Positions 15,897 to 24,017 of a stretch of 64,000 nucleotides of DNA are shown here, one piece after another. The DNA comes from Terriglobia bacterium. GTDB taxonomy: Bacteria > Acidobacteriota > Terriglobia > Terriglobales > Acidobacteriaceae. The notes under the pieces were generated by a model that was not told where the DNA came from, ran no database searches, and worked only from the letters and a program-made list of their open reading frames with translations. Position numbers and translations under genes: made by a program. The stretch's first letter is position 1; the number at the start of each line of letters is the position of its first letter. Where the stretch lies: contig JAIQGL010000004.1 in assembly GCA_020072585.1 (NCBI GenBank), positions 124,001-188,000 of the forward strand, written 5' to 3'.

Positions 15897-18050
15897 CTAA
15901 TTTCCTTTCGCCGTCTCCGTTTTTGTATGCGCCGCGCCCATGCCAAGCTGCCATAAGAGGTAGCTCAGTTCGTCAGTAGTGTTTTCAATTTGCTTGCCTG
16001 TAGGTGTGCCGCCGGAATGCCCTGCGGTAGTGTCATAGTGCAGCAGAACCGGACGGTCAGAGCCGGTGGTAGCAGCCTGCATGAGCGCCGTCATCTTGCG
16101 GGCATGGAGAGGCGCCACGCGCGTATCAGAGTCACCGCTGATAAAGAGCACGGAAGGATATTTGGTCCCGGCCTTTACGTGGTGGTAGGGCGAGTAAGCG
16201 TAAATGTACTTAAATTGGTCTGCATTATCAGAAGACCCGTACTCTGGAACCCAATATTTTGCCACGAGAAAGTTCTGGTAGCGGACCATATCCAGGAGCG
16301 GATAGCTGCAGATGACGGCGGCAAACAGGTCAGGTCGCTGTGTAAGCGCCGCGCCTACCAGCAGTCCGCCGTTGCTGCCGCCACGGATAGCCAATCGCGC
16401 CGGCGTGGTGTACTTGTTGTGAATGAGCCACTCAGCCGCAGCGATGAAGTCATCAAACACGTTTTGTTTTTTCTCCATCATGCCGGCATGGTGCCATGCT
16501 TCGCCAAACTCGCCGCCACCACGCAGATTGGCCACGGCAAAAACGCCGCCATTCGCCATCCATGCCGCGGCAAATGAGCTGTAGCCGGGTGACTGGATGA
16601 GGTTGAACCCGCCGTAGCCGGTAAGCAGTGTTGGGTTGTTTCCATCCAGCTTTAGGTTCTTGGCATGGGCCAGGAACATGGGAATTTTTGTTCCGTCTTT
16701 TGAGGTGTACCAGACCTGTTTTACTTCGTATTTAGCGGTGTCAATCGGCACTTTCAGCTCTGCCCAGACGCTCTGCTTGCCGGTGGCAACGTCATAGCGA
16801 TAAATCGTGGGAGGAACATGGAAGGACGTAAACGAAAAGAAAGCTTCACTGGAATCCCAACGTCCACTCAGGCCGGAAACCGAACCAAGAGCAGGCAAAG
16901 GGAGCTCACGCAGAAGTTTGCCTGAGGGCTCCACCAGCTTAACGTGTGGAATTACATTCTGCGTATAGCGTACCGCCAGTTTGCCGCCCACAAGTGAGAC
17001 GCCATCCAAAACGGCATCGCTTTCCGGCACCACCTCGCGCCATTTTTCGATTGCCGGATTTTTCAGATCAACTTCCATCACGCGCCACTTAGGCGCCTTC
17101 CAGTTGGTGCGGACATACATATGGTCACCGGCAATCTGGCCATTGAAGCTTGAAAGCACGTCTTTCACGATCGTGACGATGGGGCCTTGATTCGCCAGGT
17201 CCTGCACGTAGAGTTCCGAGTGGTCTCCAGACGATCCATGCTGCACCCCGATCTGCAAATAGTGATTATCGCGGGTGACGCCGCAGCCGATGATGATTTC
17301 CGGGCCATAGCCCTTGCCAAAGATCTCCGTGTCAGTGGCGCTATCAGTGCCGATCTTGTGGAAGTAGACGCGCGGGCCTGCCTTGGTATCGCGCGTCAGG
17401 TACACGCCGCTCTTGTCATTCAGAATGGAAAAGCCGGAGTAACGCGCTTTGGGAAAAACGTCGGCCAGGTCCTTGTGCGCGTCCACGTCAAAGAGATGCG
17501 GGGTCACTTCATCGGCGCCGCCTTCACGTACGGCATACGCCATGAGAGCTCCGTCCAGGGTAAGGCTTAACAGGTTCACCGTCACGGTGTGCTTGGGGCT
17601 CAGGGGCAGCGGATCAATCAACAGCTCATCCTTGCCTTGCAGCCCCTTACGCATAAAGAGAGAAGACTGGTCCTGATCTGCCTGGCGCTTGCTGAAGAAG
17701 TAGCGGTTGTTCGCGACCATCGGCGCACCCATGGAATCAATTTTCATCAGCGCGCTTACCTGCTGCCGGATGGCTTCCCGTCCGGGCAGCTTTGCCAGCA
17801 TTCCATCAGAGTAGGCGTTCTGCGCGTCAATCCATGCGCGTGTCTCCGGGCTGTTCTGGTCTTCCAGCCAGCGGTAGGGGTCCACGATCTCCGTGCCTTG
17901 CACCATCTCCTTTACTTCATTCACGGTGGTTTTGGGCGGTGCGGCCACCGCGGAAGCGCCATCGTGCGGGTTCTTCAAGGCAACAGAGCCGGCAGACAGA
18001 GCTAGAAGAAAAGAAAGCAGCAACAGGAAGGAGATTTGTTTGCGCGTCAT
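15897..18050 (-). CDS. Prolyl oligopeptidase family serine peptidase (S9A)
   Basis: A 717-residue exported peptidase that cleaves short peptides after proline. A signal peptide follows the ATG at 18050 (MTRKQISFLLLLSFLLALSA); the frame is open 13 codons further, but GAGG lies about 10 bases before 18050, which I prefer. The N-terminal beta-propeller domain includes the family hallmark VDPYRWLED. The C-terminal alpha/beta-hydrolase carries the nucleophile motif GGSNGG, the acid in SGDSDTRVAP, and the histidine in AGHSGG, so the triad is complete. Length fits the family. It is on the same strand as the metalloprotease, 148 bp upstream of it, possibly co-expressed. Confidence 0.93.
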   Translation of the reverse strand: MTRKQISFLLLLSFLLALSAGSVALKNPHDGASAVAAPPKTTVNEVKEMVQGTEIVDPYRWLEDQNSPETRAWIDAQNAYSDGMLAKLPGREAIRQQVSALMKIDSMGAPMVANNRYFFSKRQADQDQSSLFMRKGLQGKDELLIDPLPLSPKHTVTVNLLSLTLDGALMAYAVREGGADEVTPHLFDVDAHKDLADVFPKARYSGFSILNDKSGVYLTRDTKAGPRVYFHKIGTDSATDTEIFGKGYGPEIIIGCGVTRDNHYLQIGVQHGSSGDHSELYVQDLANQGPIVTIVKDVLSSFNGQIAGDHMYVRTNWKAPKWRVMEVDLKNPAIEKWREVVPESDAVLDGVSLVGGKLAVRYTQNVIPHVKLVEPSGKLLRELPLPALGSVSGLSGRWDSSEAFFSFTSFHVPPTIYRYDVATGKQSVWAELKVPIDTAKYEVKQVWYTSKDGTKIPMFLAHAKNLKLDGNNPTLLTGYGGFNLIQSPGYSSFAAAWMANGGVFAVANLRGGGEFGEAWHHAGMMEKKQNVFDDFIAAAEWLIHNKYTTPARLAIRGGSNGGLLVGAALTQRPDLFAAVICSYPLLDMVRYQNFLVAKYWVPEYGSSDNADQFKYIYAYSPYHHVKAGTKYPSVLFISGDSDTRVAPLHARKMTALMQAATTGSDRPVLLHYDTTAGHSGGTPTGKQIENTTDELSYLLWQLGMGAAHTKTETAKGN

Positions 18051-18372
18051 GGATTCATGGACCTCATCGACAAGAATTTTGATGGACAAGTCTTACCTGG
18101 AAATCCGTTGCGGGCACTGCTCGCGATTCTATGCTGCTGGCAAATCCGCGGTCAATCATGCGAATGCTGTAGATCGCCCCAGCTTTTAGATCGTTCATCC
18201 CAGGGGAACGTCAACAACACAAGGATGTCAATTTGAAAATGAAGAGGCTATTTTGGAACTACTAGTTTGGGTAGTGGAAGGAGCGAACACAGCTCGATGA
18301 TTTCTTAGCGATAATTTCCGGGCTGCTCGGAAAATCACGCCAGTCATGACGACAGCTATTTATGTAGCAGGA
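18051..18372. other. Spacer between peptidase and nuclease copy 2
   Basis: About 320 bp. On the plus strand a 35-codon frame at 18082-18189 contains EIRCGHCSRFYAAGK, one CxxC knuckle resembling the start of a Com-like zinc-ribbon protein, but the second knuckle is absent. I treat it as a possible remnant only. Nothing else is recognised. Confidence 0.3.
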
Positions 18373-19329
18373 TTATGCAACCAGGCGGCACAGTTCAATA
18401 ACCTCAAGGTCGCGGGGACATTCCTTCCAGTTGTGCCGCCAGCAGACGATCACGTCGCAGCCCTTGTGGCTGTGGCGATGTTTGCGAAAATTCCGGCTCT
18501 CATATTCAAACTCAATGCGCACACGCTGCCACTTGCCCGGCCGCACCTCGCGCATCGCCTCGCAATCAGGAAAGCCCGGCTGGAAGGAAACAACACGGAA
18601 GCCCAGCGCGTGTGCGAACATGCCAAAAAAGAAAACCACGCCCAGCTCGTTCACCGGCTCATGAGCCAGGCCATCAACGTCAATAGGCGGCCCCGCTACC
18701 GGCCGGTCGCGGAAACAGTTTCTAGACGGCAAGAGCTTTTCATGTTTGTTGGAAAATTGCGTATTGGAAAACGGTTTGTTGGAAAATGGTGTATTGGAAA
18801 ACGCTGTGTTGGAAAACCGCGCCATGGCAGACGTCGAATGCTCCGTCAGGCCGGCGTCAGTCAATCTTTTGCTGTTCGGCTTTCTGCTGCCTCTTGCCTT
18901 GCCGTCCTCTTTTGCTCTTATCAGCTCCAGCACGTCTCTCCATTCCGCTTCAGTACCTGTCTGCCCTGCCAGTTCCTCGAATGCGGCAGGCACGGCCTGC
19001 CATGAGCCATAGCGTTTGATGAAAGGGATCACCGAGTATTTTCCCGAGCGCGCGTACCAGCCTGAGCCCGGAAGCCTTCCCAGTTTTCGGGTCAACTCTG
19101 CCCAGTCCAGCAGTAGATCTGCGGTGCGGATGCGGTGCCCGCTGCCTCTCGGCTCAAGTCCGGCTGCCCGGATCGCCCTGCCCATGTCGCGAAACAACCA
19201 CTTCACCTGGCCGGGGGAAATCCCCTTGCTCTGCTTGAGCTCTGTTCGTGAAGGTGGGCGCTTGAGCTTCTGCGCACACGCCTGGATCGCTGCAATCACC
19301 TTTTCTCGCGTCATCTTTTCTCGCCTCAT
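18373..19329 (-). CDS. HNH-repeat protein with PD-(D/E)XK-like C-terminus (copy 2)
   Basis: A 318-residue paralog of the protein at 2660-3808. It starts at the ATG at 19329, where GAGAGG lies 5 bases upstream; the longer frame to 19470 runs into repeats and is rejected. It has two HNH_repeat modules (LKRPPSRTELKQSKGIS; LGRLPGSGWYARSGKYSV), then a pentad stretch FSNTA-FSNTP-FSNKP-FSNTQ encoded by a 15-bp array. The C-terminal block contains FPDCEA, RIEFEYESR and CDVIVCWRHNW, nearly identical to copy 1. The conserved acidic residues and the E-x-E strand suggest a nuclease core (inference). The 142-bp repeat array starts 99 bp upstream. It is not inserted in any recognisable gene. Confidence 0.7.
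   Translation of the reverse strand: MRREKMTREKVIAAIQACAQKLKRPPSRTELKQSKGISPGQVKWLFRDMGRAIRAAGLEPRGSGHRIRTADLLLDWAELTRKLGRLPGSGWYARSGKYSVIPFIKRYGSWQAVPAAFEELAGQTGTEAEWRDVLELIRAKEDGKARGSRKPNSKRLTDAGLTEHSTSAMARFSNTAFSNTPFSNKPFSNTQFSNKHEKLLPSRNCFRDRPVAGPPIDVDGLAHEPVNELGVVFFFGMFAHALGFRVVSFQPGFPDCEAMREVRPGKWQRVRIEFEYESRNFRKHRHSHKGCDVIVCWRHNWKECPRDLEVIELCRLVA
18749..18823. repeat. 15-bp tandem repeat inside nuclease copy 2
   Basis: Five consecutive 15-bp units begin TTGGAAAA at 18749, 18764, 18779, 18794 and 18809. They encode the FSN pentads of the overlapping protein. The variable seven bases of each unit differ, so the array is not a recent slippage product. Confidence 0.85.
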
Positions 19330-19427
19330 AAAGACCTCTCTGGAATGGGAATTTTTTGGAAGTGAATTTTTGGGTAGTGAGTGAGTTTGAAATAACCGTG
19401 TGAAATCCCGCTGTCTCAATTCAAAAT

Positions 19428-19965
19428 CGTCATCCCGACGTGCCGTAAAGCGAACACGCGCCTTCAACACGGGGCCCCCGGCGCGTGTTTTGCGCGCGAT
19501 GGGGTGATCATCAGCGTGTGAGCAGGCCGGAGGGACCTTGTGTTTGCTCTTTGAATCGTAAGCGTAGTGAGTCAGTTCGATATCGGCAGCAAAACTGACC
19601 GGCTTCTTTCACATCGTCATCCCGACGAGCCGTAAAGCGAACACGCGCTGTCATCAGCGTGTGAGCAGGCCGGAGGGACCTTGTGTCTGTTTTTTGAATC
19701 GTAAGCGTAGTGTTGTCAGTTCGATGTCGGCAGCAAAACGGACCGGCTTCTTCACATCGTCATCCCGACGAGCCGTAAAGCGAACACGCGCTGTCTTCAG
19801 CGTGTGAGCAGGCCGGAGGGACCTTGTGTTTGCTCTTTGAATCGTAAGCGTAATGAGTCAGTTCGATGTCGGCAGCAAACTGACCGGCTTCTTTCACATC
19901 GTCATCCCGACGAGCCGTAAAGCGAACACGCGCTGGGACTCGTTTACGGAACCTCGGGATGACGA
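19428..19965. repeat. 142-bp tandem repeat array
   Basis: Four units begin CGTCATCCCGACG at 19428, 19615, 19758 and 19900 (spacing 187, 143, 142). Each unit carries CGAACACGCG, CAGCGTGTGAGCAGGCC and GGAGGGACCTTGTG, then a spacer ending ACCGGCTTCTTTCACAT. Unit 1 has an extra GC-rich insert and unit 4 is truncated. The array closes with an inverted end, CCTCGGGATGACGA at about 19951, complementary to the unit start. One related unit stands at 4145, upstream of the paralogous nuclease gene. No coding signal was found. Confidence 0.88.
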
Positions 19966-20022
19966 CTTTGACGTGGGGCAGTGAGATTTCACAACGAAAA
20001 AGACAGGGCCAAAAACACGAAA

Positions 20023-20240
20023 GCCCCGGCAGGTCAGTAACTTAGACCTCGGGGCAGTAGGTACACACTTCAAGTGCGCGGGTCGAAGAGGCGGGCAATG
20101 AAACTTTACCGGGCCTGTTCGTGGTTGCCGGACCCAGCCTGAAGCATTGTAGTGACTGGCGGCTCCCTCTGGCGCGCGGGCACTCCGCGGCTGATCGGGT
20201 TACTACAGAGCGAAGTATAGACGAAATGAGAGCGAGCAGT
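20023..20240 (+). other. Possible structured RNA or cis element
   Basis: A gene-free stretch between the repeat array and the next gene. It begins with a stable hairpin 20023-20055: GCCCCG/CGGGGC outer stem, a two-base bulge, AGGTC/GACCT inner stem and a 9-base loop, with no T-run after it. GC-rich segments with more potential pairing follow. It matches no RNA family I can name. Confidence 0.3.
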
Positions 20241-20341
20241 CAATAGGCAAAAGTGGTTTTCTATTTATGTGCTATTGCGAACAACGCTGCGCGAACTGAT
20301 GGGGAAGATTCTGCAGCTTGGGGTAATATCAATAAACATTC

Positions 20342-21133
20342 ATGCGGCGACTTTCAGTTCCCTTCATATTTTGGTGGGTGGGTAGACTCGCTGGCAAGTT
20401 GGAAGCAAGACTCACAAAATGTGCTCTCAATTTGCAAGATCAAGGCGGGCAGATCTTCTATATCTCCCTAGTTCAGCTTGCGATCAAAGCACTGGCGTCC
20501 TATCGCTCCGCCTTATTGCTGCGTCGAGCAAAGCTTTACGAAGAGGCAGAAGCATCGCAGCGGATCTTTATGGAGTCCTGGGTATATTTGATGGATTTTA
20601 CCTGGAACCCGAATATGGCGGCGCTTGAATGGTGGAAGAATCCGACGCGGCCACTCAATGAGAAAAAGTTTCAGGTGAAACAGAGAGTTGAGGAACAGTT
20701 TGCAACAAAATTAAAGCTGGGTTCTCGTCAAAAGCTTTCTCTCGTTAAACTCTTTGATCATTTGAGCAACACAGCGGTTCATCCCACCAGAGAGTCGGTA
20801 GAAAGCGCGTGGAAGAGTGCCGCGGAGCGTTCCCATTTGAGTTACGGAGGATCCGACGCGGAGCGCATTCAGAATTTGCGACTCATATGCCAAACCATGG
20901 ACAACTTCAGAATTATTATGCATTTGGCTTGGTTTATAAAGTTCCTCCGTACATACTTGTTCGCCTTGGAACCTCTCAAGGGATATTTCCCTAAACGAAG
21001 TCTGTTTGAACGCTGGCTTGAAGGATGGAGCGAGAGAGCACCCGAGATTTTACAAACGCTTTTCAATCAAATCGAAATGCAATACTCCCACAACAAAAGG
21101 CAAGAAAGAGCCGGAAAAACCTCGGAAGTGTGA
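20342..21133 (+). CDS. Hypothetical helical protein
   Basis: A 263-residue predominantly helical protein rich in Leu, Arg and Trp. The stretch ALLLRRAKLYEEAEAS followed by a later LSNTAVHP is reminiscent of DUF5677/HEPN-like proteins, in which a histidine sits in a similar 'HP' turn, but the match is too weak to name. An in-frame stop at 20333 fixes the 5' limit. No good Shine-Dalgarno precedes the ATG, so a later start is possible. GC and codon use look lower and less biased than in nearby housekeeping genes. It is the first of three same-strand genes, with the CDP-alcohol transferase about 115 bp downstream. Confidence 0.6.
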   Translation: MRRLSVPFIFWWVGRLAGKLEARLTKCALNLQDQGGQIFYISLVQLAIKALASYRSALLLRRAKLYEEAEASQRIFMESWVYLMDFTWNPNMAALEWWKNPTRPLNEKKFQVKQRVEEQFATKLKLGSRQKLSLVKLFDHLSNTAVHPTRESVESAWKSAAERSHLSYGGSDAERIQNLRLICQTMDNFRIIMHLAWFIKFLRTYLFALEPLKGYFPKRSLFERWLEGWSERAPEILQTLFNQIEMQYSHNKRQERAGKTSEV

Positions 21134-21248
21134 GCAGGATTTCACAGTAGGCCCGAGCAGAACGGTCCTACGTGAAGCACCAGAGAATAACGAATCGAGA
21201 CCGACGCGGAAAACTAATAAGTACCCAATAACAGCAAGGAGTGATTCG

Positions 21249-21827
21249 ATGCGTGCACAGATACCGAATGCTCTATCGGTATCGCGAGTTTTCTTTGGCT
21301 TGGTCATTGTGCTTCTCTCGCGACATCTTGGGGTTCACGCCTATGTCGCGACCGTGTCGATCTTGATTGTGGCAATGGGCAGCGATGCGCTAGACGGATA
21401 TTTCGCCCGACGCTGGGAACTGACGAGTGAAATCGGATACGTTCTTGACGCTGTGGGAGATCGCGCCCTTCACCTGGCAATGCTACTTGTTCTTCTCGTC
21501 CGATACAGGGTTCATCCCGTGTTTGTCTGGCTGCTGGTCTTTCGTGATGTCGGAATATATGCTGTTCGCATCCTCAGTAAGGATTGGCTGCAACGGTCAC
21601 GTGAGCTTCGTTGGATTTCACTCTTTCACGCTACAAATATACGTCTTTGGTTCGGTCTATTCGTTCTGCGTGAGGGATTCAAGGTATATACCCATTCAGA
21701 TCTGCTCGGCACCCCGACGTTCGATGTGATCCAGCTAACAATTCTTTGGTTCACGATCACACTCTCCTACTATGGGCTGTTCCGGAGCTTTGGCTGGCTT
21801 ACCAACCGTGATCATAGGGCGGGTTAG
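21249..21827 (+). CDS. CDP-alcohol phosphatidyltransferase family protein
   Basis: A 192-residue integral membrane protein with about five hydrophobic segments. The family signature D-x2-DG-x2-AR-x8-G-x3-D-x3-D is present as SDALDGYFARR...GYVLDAVGD (residues about 42-70), so the catalytic aspartates are intact. It should transfer a phosphoalcohol from CDP onto an acceptor; neither is predictable. The start at 21249 is chosen because AAGGAG lies 7 bases before it and the longer frame from 21006 has no family match. A second family member, pgsA, is at 42767. This copy lies among accessory genes and may not serve bulk lipid synthesis. Confidence 0.82.
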   Translation: MRAQIPNALSVSRVFFGLVIVLLSRHLGVHAYVATVSILIVAMGSDALDGYFARRWELTSEIGYVLDAVGDRALHLAMLLVLLVRYRVHPVFVWLLVFRDVGIYAVRILSKDWLQRSRELRWISLFHATNIRLWFGLFVLREGFKVYTHSDLLGTPTFDVIQLTILWFTITLSYYGLFRSFGWLTNRDHRAG

Positions 21828-21890
21828 GACGATTCCAAGAGCACACCAATCACTCTAGCCTAGCTGTAAACTAAGAACAAGGATTACCAG

Positions 21891-22793
21891 ATGGCAATTT
21901 CTTTGTTGCGTCAGCTTCCGAAAAAGATACAAGATTGGGCTACTTTAGCGGCTGCTCAGGATCTGTTTCGCTGGGCCGAAGAAAAAGAGGAATGGGTTTT
22001 TCGCGGTGTTTCTGATGGAGGTGGAAACGAGCTAAGGACCACGCTGGAAGTCGTTGCCTCAGAATTCGATGTGACAGGCGACAAGATTCCTGATCTCGAG
22101 GTTAAGTTGATCCTTGAGTTCATGCGGCGTTACCACCTCTATGGACTTGAGCCACCTCCGCAGAAGGGGGACACTCTGGACTGGTTGGCGCTAATGCGCC
22201 ATCACGGTGCTCCTAGCCGCTTCCTTGACTTCACATTTTCGTTCCTCGTGGCCGCTTACTTTGCCCTCGAAAGGAAGCCAACCGCAACTCCTGTCATCTG
22301 GGCAATAAACAAGAGCTGGCTGACGAGGGAAATCGACAAAATGATGGACAATTTGGGTGAACCGATTGCGTTCCAGTTCAAGCGGTATGAGAGATTTCGA
22401 GACGGTAATGCATTCCGGGAAGTGTTTTTCAAGGCCCGACCATGCCTAGTAGGTACTACGAGCCCGTTTAGACTTAACGAACGCCTTACCATTCAGCAGG
22501 GCTTGTTTTTGTGTCCGGGTGATGTAACAAAAACATTCGATGAAAACTTAAGGGCAATGCCTAACCAGAACAAAAACGTTCTGAAGATCCCCATTGTTGC
22601 CAACGCACGCCCTACATTGCTCGCTGCCCTGCATAGAGCTAATCTCACACGGGCGACCTTGTTCCCTGGGCTAGATGGGTTTGCCATGTCCTTGTGGACA
22701 AGGGCGCTATTTCTGAAACGCTTACAAAGCATGGAGGACAGTCGTTCCCGTAGCAGCGTAAATCTCGACATCGACGCTTTAGGGGAATGGTAG
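21891..22793 (+). CDS. FRG domain-containing protein
   Basis: A 300-residue protein with the FRG domain, named for the Phe-Arg-Gly seen here in EEWVFRGVSD (about residue 35-44). The second conserved block, ALMRHHGAPSRFLDFTF, is also clear at about residue 102-118. FRG proteins are common in accessory and phage-related regions; their biochemistry is not established. No transmembrane segment or signal peptide is seen. It begins 63 bp after the CDP-alcohol transferase on the same strand. The domain call is firm, the function unknown. Confidence 0.82.
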   Translation: MAISLLRQLPKKIQDWATLAAAQDLFRWAEEKEEWVFRGVSDGGGNELRTTLEVVASEFDVTGDKIPDLEVKLILEFMRRYHLYGLEPPPQKGDTLDWLALMRHHGAPSRFLDFTFSFLVAAYFALERKPTATPVIWAINKSWLTREIDKMMDNLGEPIAFQFKRYERFRDGNAFREVFFKARPCLVGTTSPFRLNERLTIQQGLFLCPGDVTKTFDENLRAMPNQNKNVLKIPIVANARPTLLAALHRANLTRATLFPGLDGFAMSLWTRALFLKRLQSMEDSRSRSSVNLDIDALGEW

Positions 22794-22933
22794 GGAACAC
22801 AGATGCTTTGCACGGCCAATTCGTAGGTGCCGGACTCTTCTCTCTTTGGTCTTCACAGAGAATGGGATTCCATAGCACTGTTGCGTACTGCCTCGCTTAA
22901 CGAGCAAGCTGTCTGCTACCACGTTTATTTCAC

Positions 22934-23100
22934 GGCACGAGCTTCAGCCGTGCCGTAGATCGATAAACAAATCCCCTTGCGCCGCAGGCCCCCGCGCAGC
23001 GTAGCGGAGCGCGCATAAAAATTGTGTGTCGCACCTACGGCGCTCGCCCGTGAAATTAAAGCTTACCCAGGGCTTCCGCGCCTGGGCTAAACTCTTTCGC
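22934..23100. repeat. Orphan REP-type elements
   Basis: In the 380-bp gap after the FRG gene. A hairpin GGCACGAGC-TTC-AGCCGTGCC lies at 22934-22954, followed by GCCGCAGGCCCCCGCGCAGC and GTAGCGGAGCG, matching one arm of the RAYT-flanking REP pairs. A second hairpin type (CCCAGGGCTTCCGCGCCTGGG) follows at about 23069. There is no transposase gene nearby. Confidence 0.7.
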
Positions 23101-23177
23101 TCCCCCGGAGCTGGATCAGTCGAAACTTCCCGCAGTGCTATTTTTCGCTTGACTTTCACTCAATCTATCTGCATCAT

Positions 23178-23462
23178 ATGATGTATATGGCATTGTATTC
23201 ATCTCGACAGGCGGCGAAGAAGCTGGGTATTGATATCGGCACGCTGAGCCGCTACGTTTCCGCCGGGAAGGTACCGGCGCCAGCAACCTCGACAGCCGGG
23301 GGAATGCATGTCAGCCTCTGGACCGAAGCCGAAATCGAACATGTCCGTCAACTCCTGCCCAAGATCGCCAACGGCAGGAAAACCCGCTATTCCAAACTCC
23401 GTGAAAAACAAACGGCACAGCCCAAAAAGGCCGTGCCTCGCAAAACCAGAAAAAAGAAATGA
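23178..23462 (+). CDS. Excisionase/MerR-like small HTH protein
   Basis: A 94-residue basic protein. Residues about 8-60 form a MerR/excisionase-type helix-turn-helix (SRQAAKKLGIDIGTLSRYV, then GKVPAP and a WTEAEI wing). It is followed by LPKIANGRKTRY and a Lys/Arg-rich tail (KKAVPRKTRKKK). It probably binds DNA. The protein at 55297-55617 is a paralog sharing the HTH layout and the identical LPKIANGRKTRY block. Both lie directly upstream of a hairpin leader and a small ATG-GCT gene. The start could also be M4 of this frame. No integrase is present nearby, so a role in excision is not supported. Confidence 0.75.
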   Translation: MMYMALYSSRQAAKKLGIDIGTLSRYVSAGKVPAPATSTAGGMHVSLWTEAEIEHVRQLLPKIANGRKTRYSKLREKQTAQPKKAVPRKTRKKK

Positions 23463-23507
23463 CCACAGCCAATTGCTATTTGCCAATTGCCATTTGCTGA
23501 ATCTAAC

Positions 23508-23548
23508 GGACGCGCCCGGTGTTAGAGCACCGAACGCGCCCTAACCAA
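23508..23548 (+). promoter_or_regulatory. Conserved hairpin leader, copy B
   Basis: Almost the same 41 bp as 4449-4489: GGACGCGCCCGGTGTT, a 3-base loop region, then GCACCGAACGCGCCC and TAACCAA. It sits 46 bp after the HTH gene and 23 bp before the next ATG. Confidence 0.6.
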
Positions 23549-23571
23549 CACTGCCCACATAGGAGGCAACG

Positions 23572-23919
23572 ATGGCTGTTTCTAAAGCTACAAGCTCCCA
23601 TCCACCGGCGCAACCCAAAGCCAAACCCCAGCGCCCAGGCCCTAACCATCAACTGAAAGCTGAGCTCTTTGAGTCGCTCCGTCATCTCAACCGCGGATAC
23701 GGTGTTGCCCTGTCCTCTTTACACCGCCTTGAAGCCAAAGACCGCCGGCACAAGCCCCGCGTTTTTCCCGCCGGCTTCCTCGCCAGCTACCGCAACCGTA
23801 CGGAAGCTCTCCGCGCTCAGGCCAACCTGGACCTCCTTCGCTGCCTCGCGGGACGCGAAGAGCAGGAAGCCGAGCGCTTTGGCCTGCTGGCAAACCCGAA
23901 GCACAAACCCCGCTCCTGA
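23572..23919 (+). CDS. Small basic protein of unknown function
   Basis: A 115-residue protein with a disordered Pro/Lys/Gln-rich N-terminus (AVSKATSSHPPAQPKAKPQ) and a helical, Arg-rich remainder (LKAELFESLRHLNRGYG; DLLRCLAGREEQEAERFG). No family is recognised. TAGGAGG stands 6 bases before the ATG, a very strong ribosome binding site shared with the 55.2-kb locus. It follows hairpin leader copy B and ends at a terminator-like hairpin, so it repeats the cassette layout of 4449-4777. The composition suggests nucleic-acid binding, which is inference. Confidence 0.65.
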   Translation: MAVSKATSSHPPAQPKAKPQRPGPNHQLKAELFESLRHLNRGYGVALSSLHRLEAKDRRHKPRVFPAGFLASYRNRTEALRAQANLDLLRCLAGREEQEAERFGLLANPKHKPRS

Positions 23920-23929
23920 TTGCCATAGA

Positions 23930-23960
23930 AAAGGCGCATCCTGTACGGGTGCGCCTTTAG
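23930..23960 (+). terminator. Terminator-like hairpin
   Basis: A stem AAAGGCGCA/TGCGCCTTT, 9 bp perfect and extendable inward, directly after the small gene. The T-run is short (TTTAG), so efficiency is uncertain. Confidence 0.6.
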
Positions 23961-24017
23961 AAAAATCCAACCGCTGATCCCGCTGATTTCACTGATCAAC
24001 ACGGATAATCTATTTGT

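Noticed and set aside
19329-19470. N-terminal extension of nuclease copy 2
   Set aside because: The extra 47 residues come from repeat DNA, and a strong Shine-Dalgarno precedes the internal ATG at 19329.
19428-19965. Repeat array considered as CRISPR
   Set aside because: Units are 142 bp with similar rather than unique spacers, and there are no cas genes.
20253-20471. 72-codon frame upstream of the hypothetical helical protein
   Set aside because: It overlaps the better 263-residue frame and lacks a ribosome binding site and recognisable features.
23508-23548. Hairpin leader considered as an integron attC site
   Set aside because: The flanking CTAAC boxes are in the same orientation rather than inverted as R'/R'' sites require, and no integrase is present.
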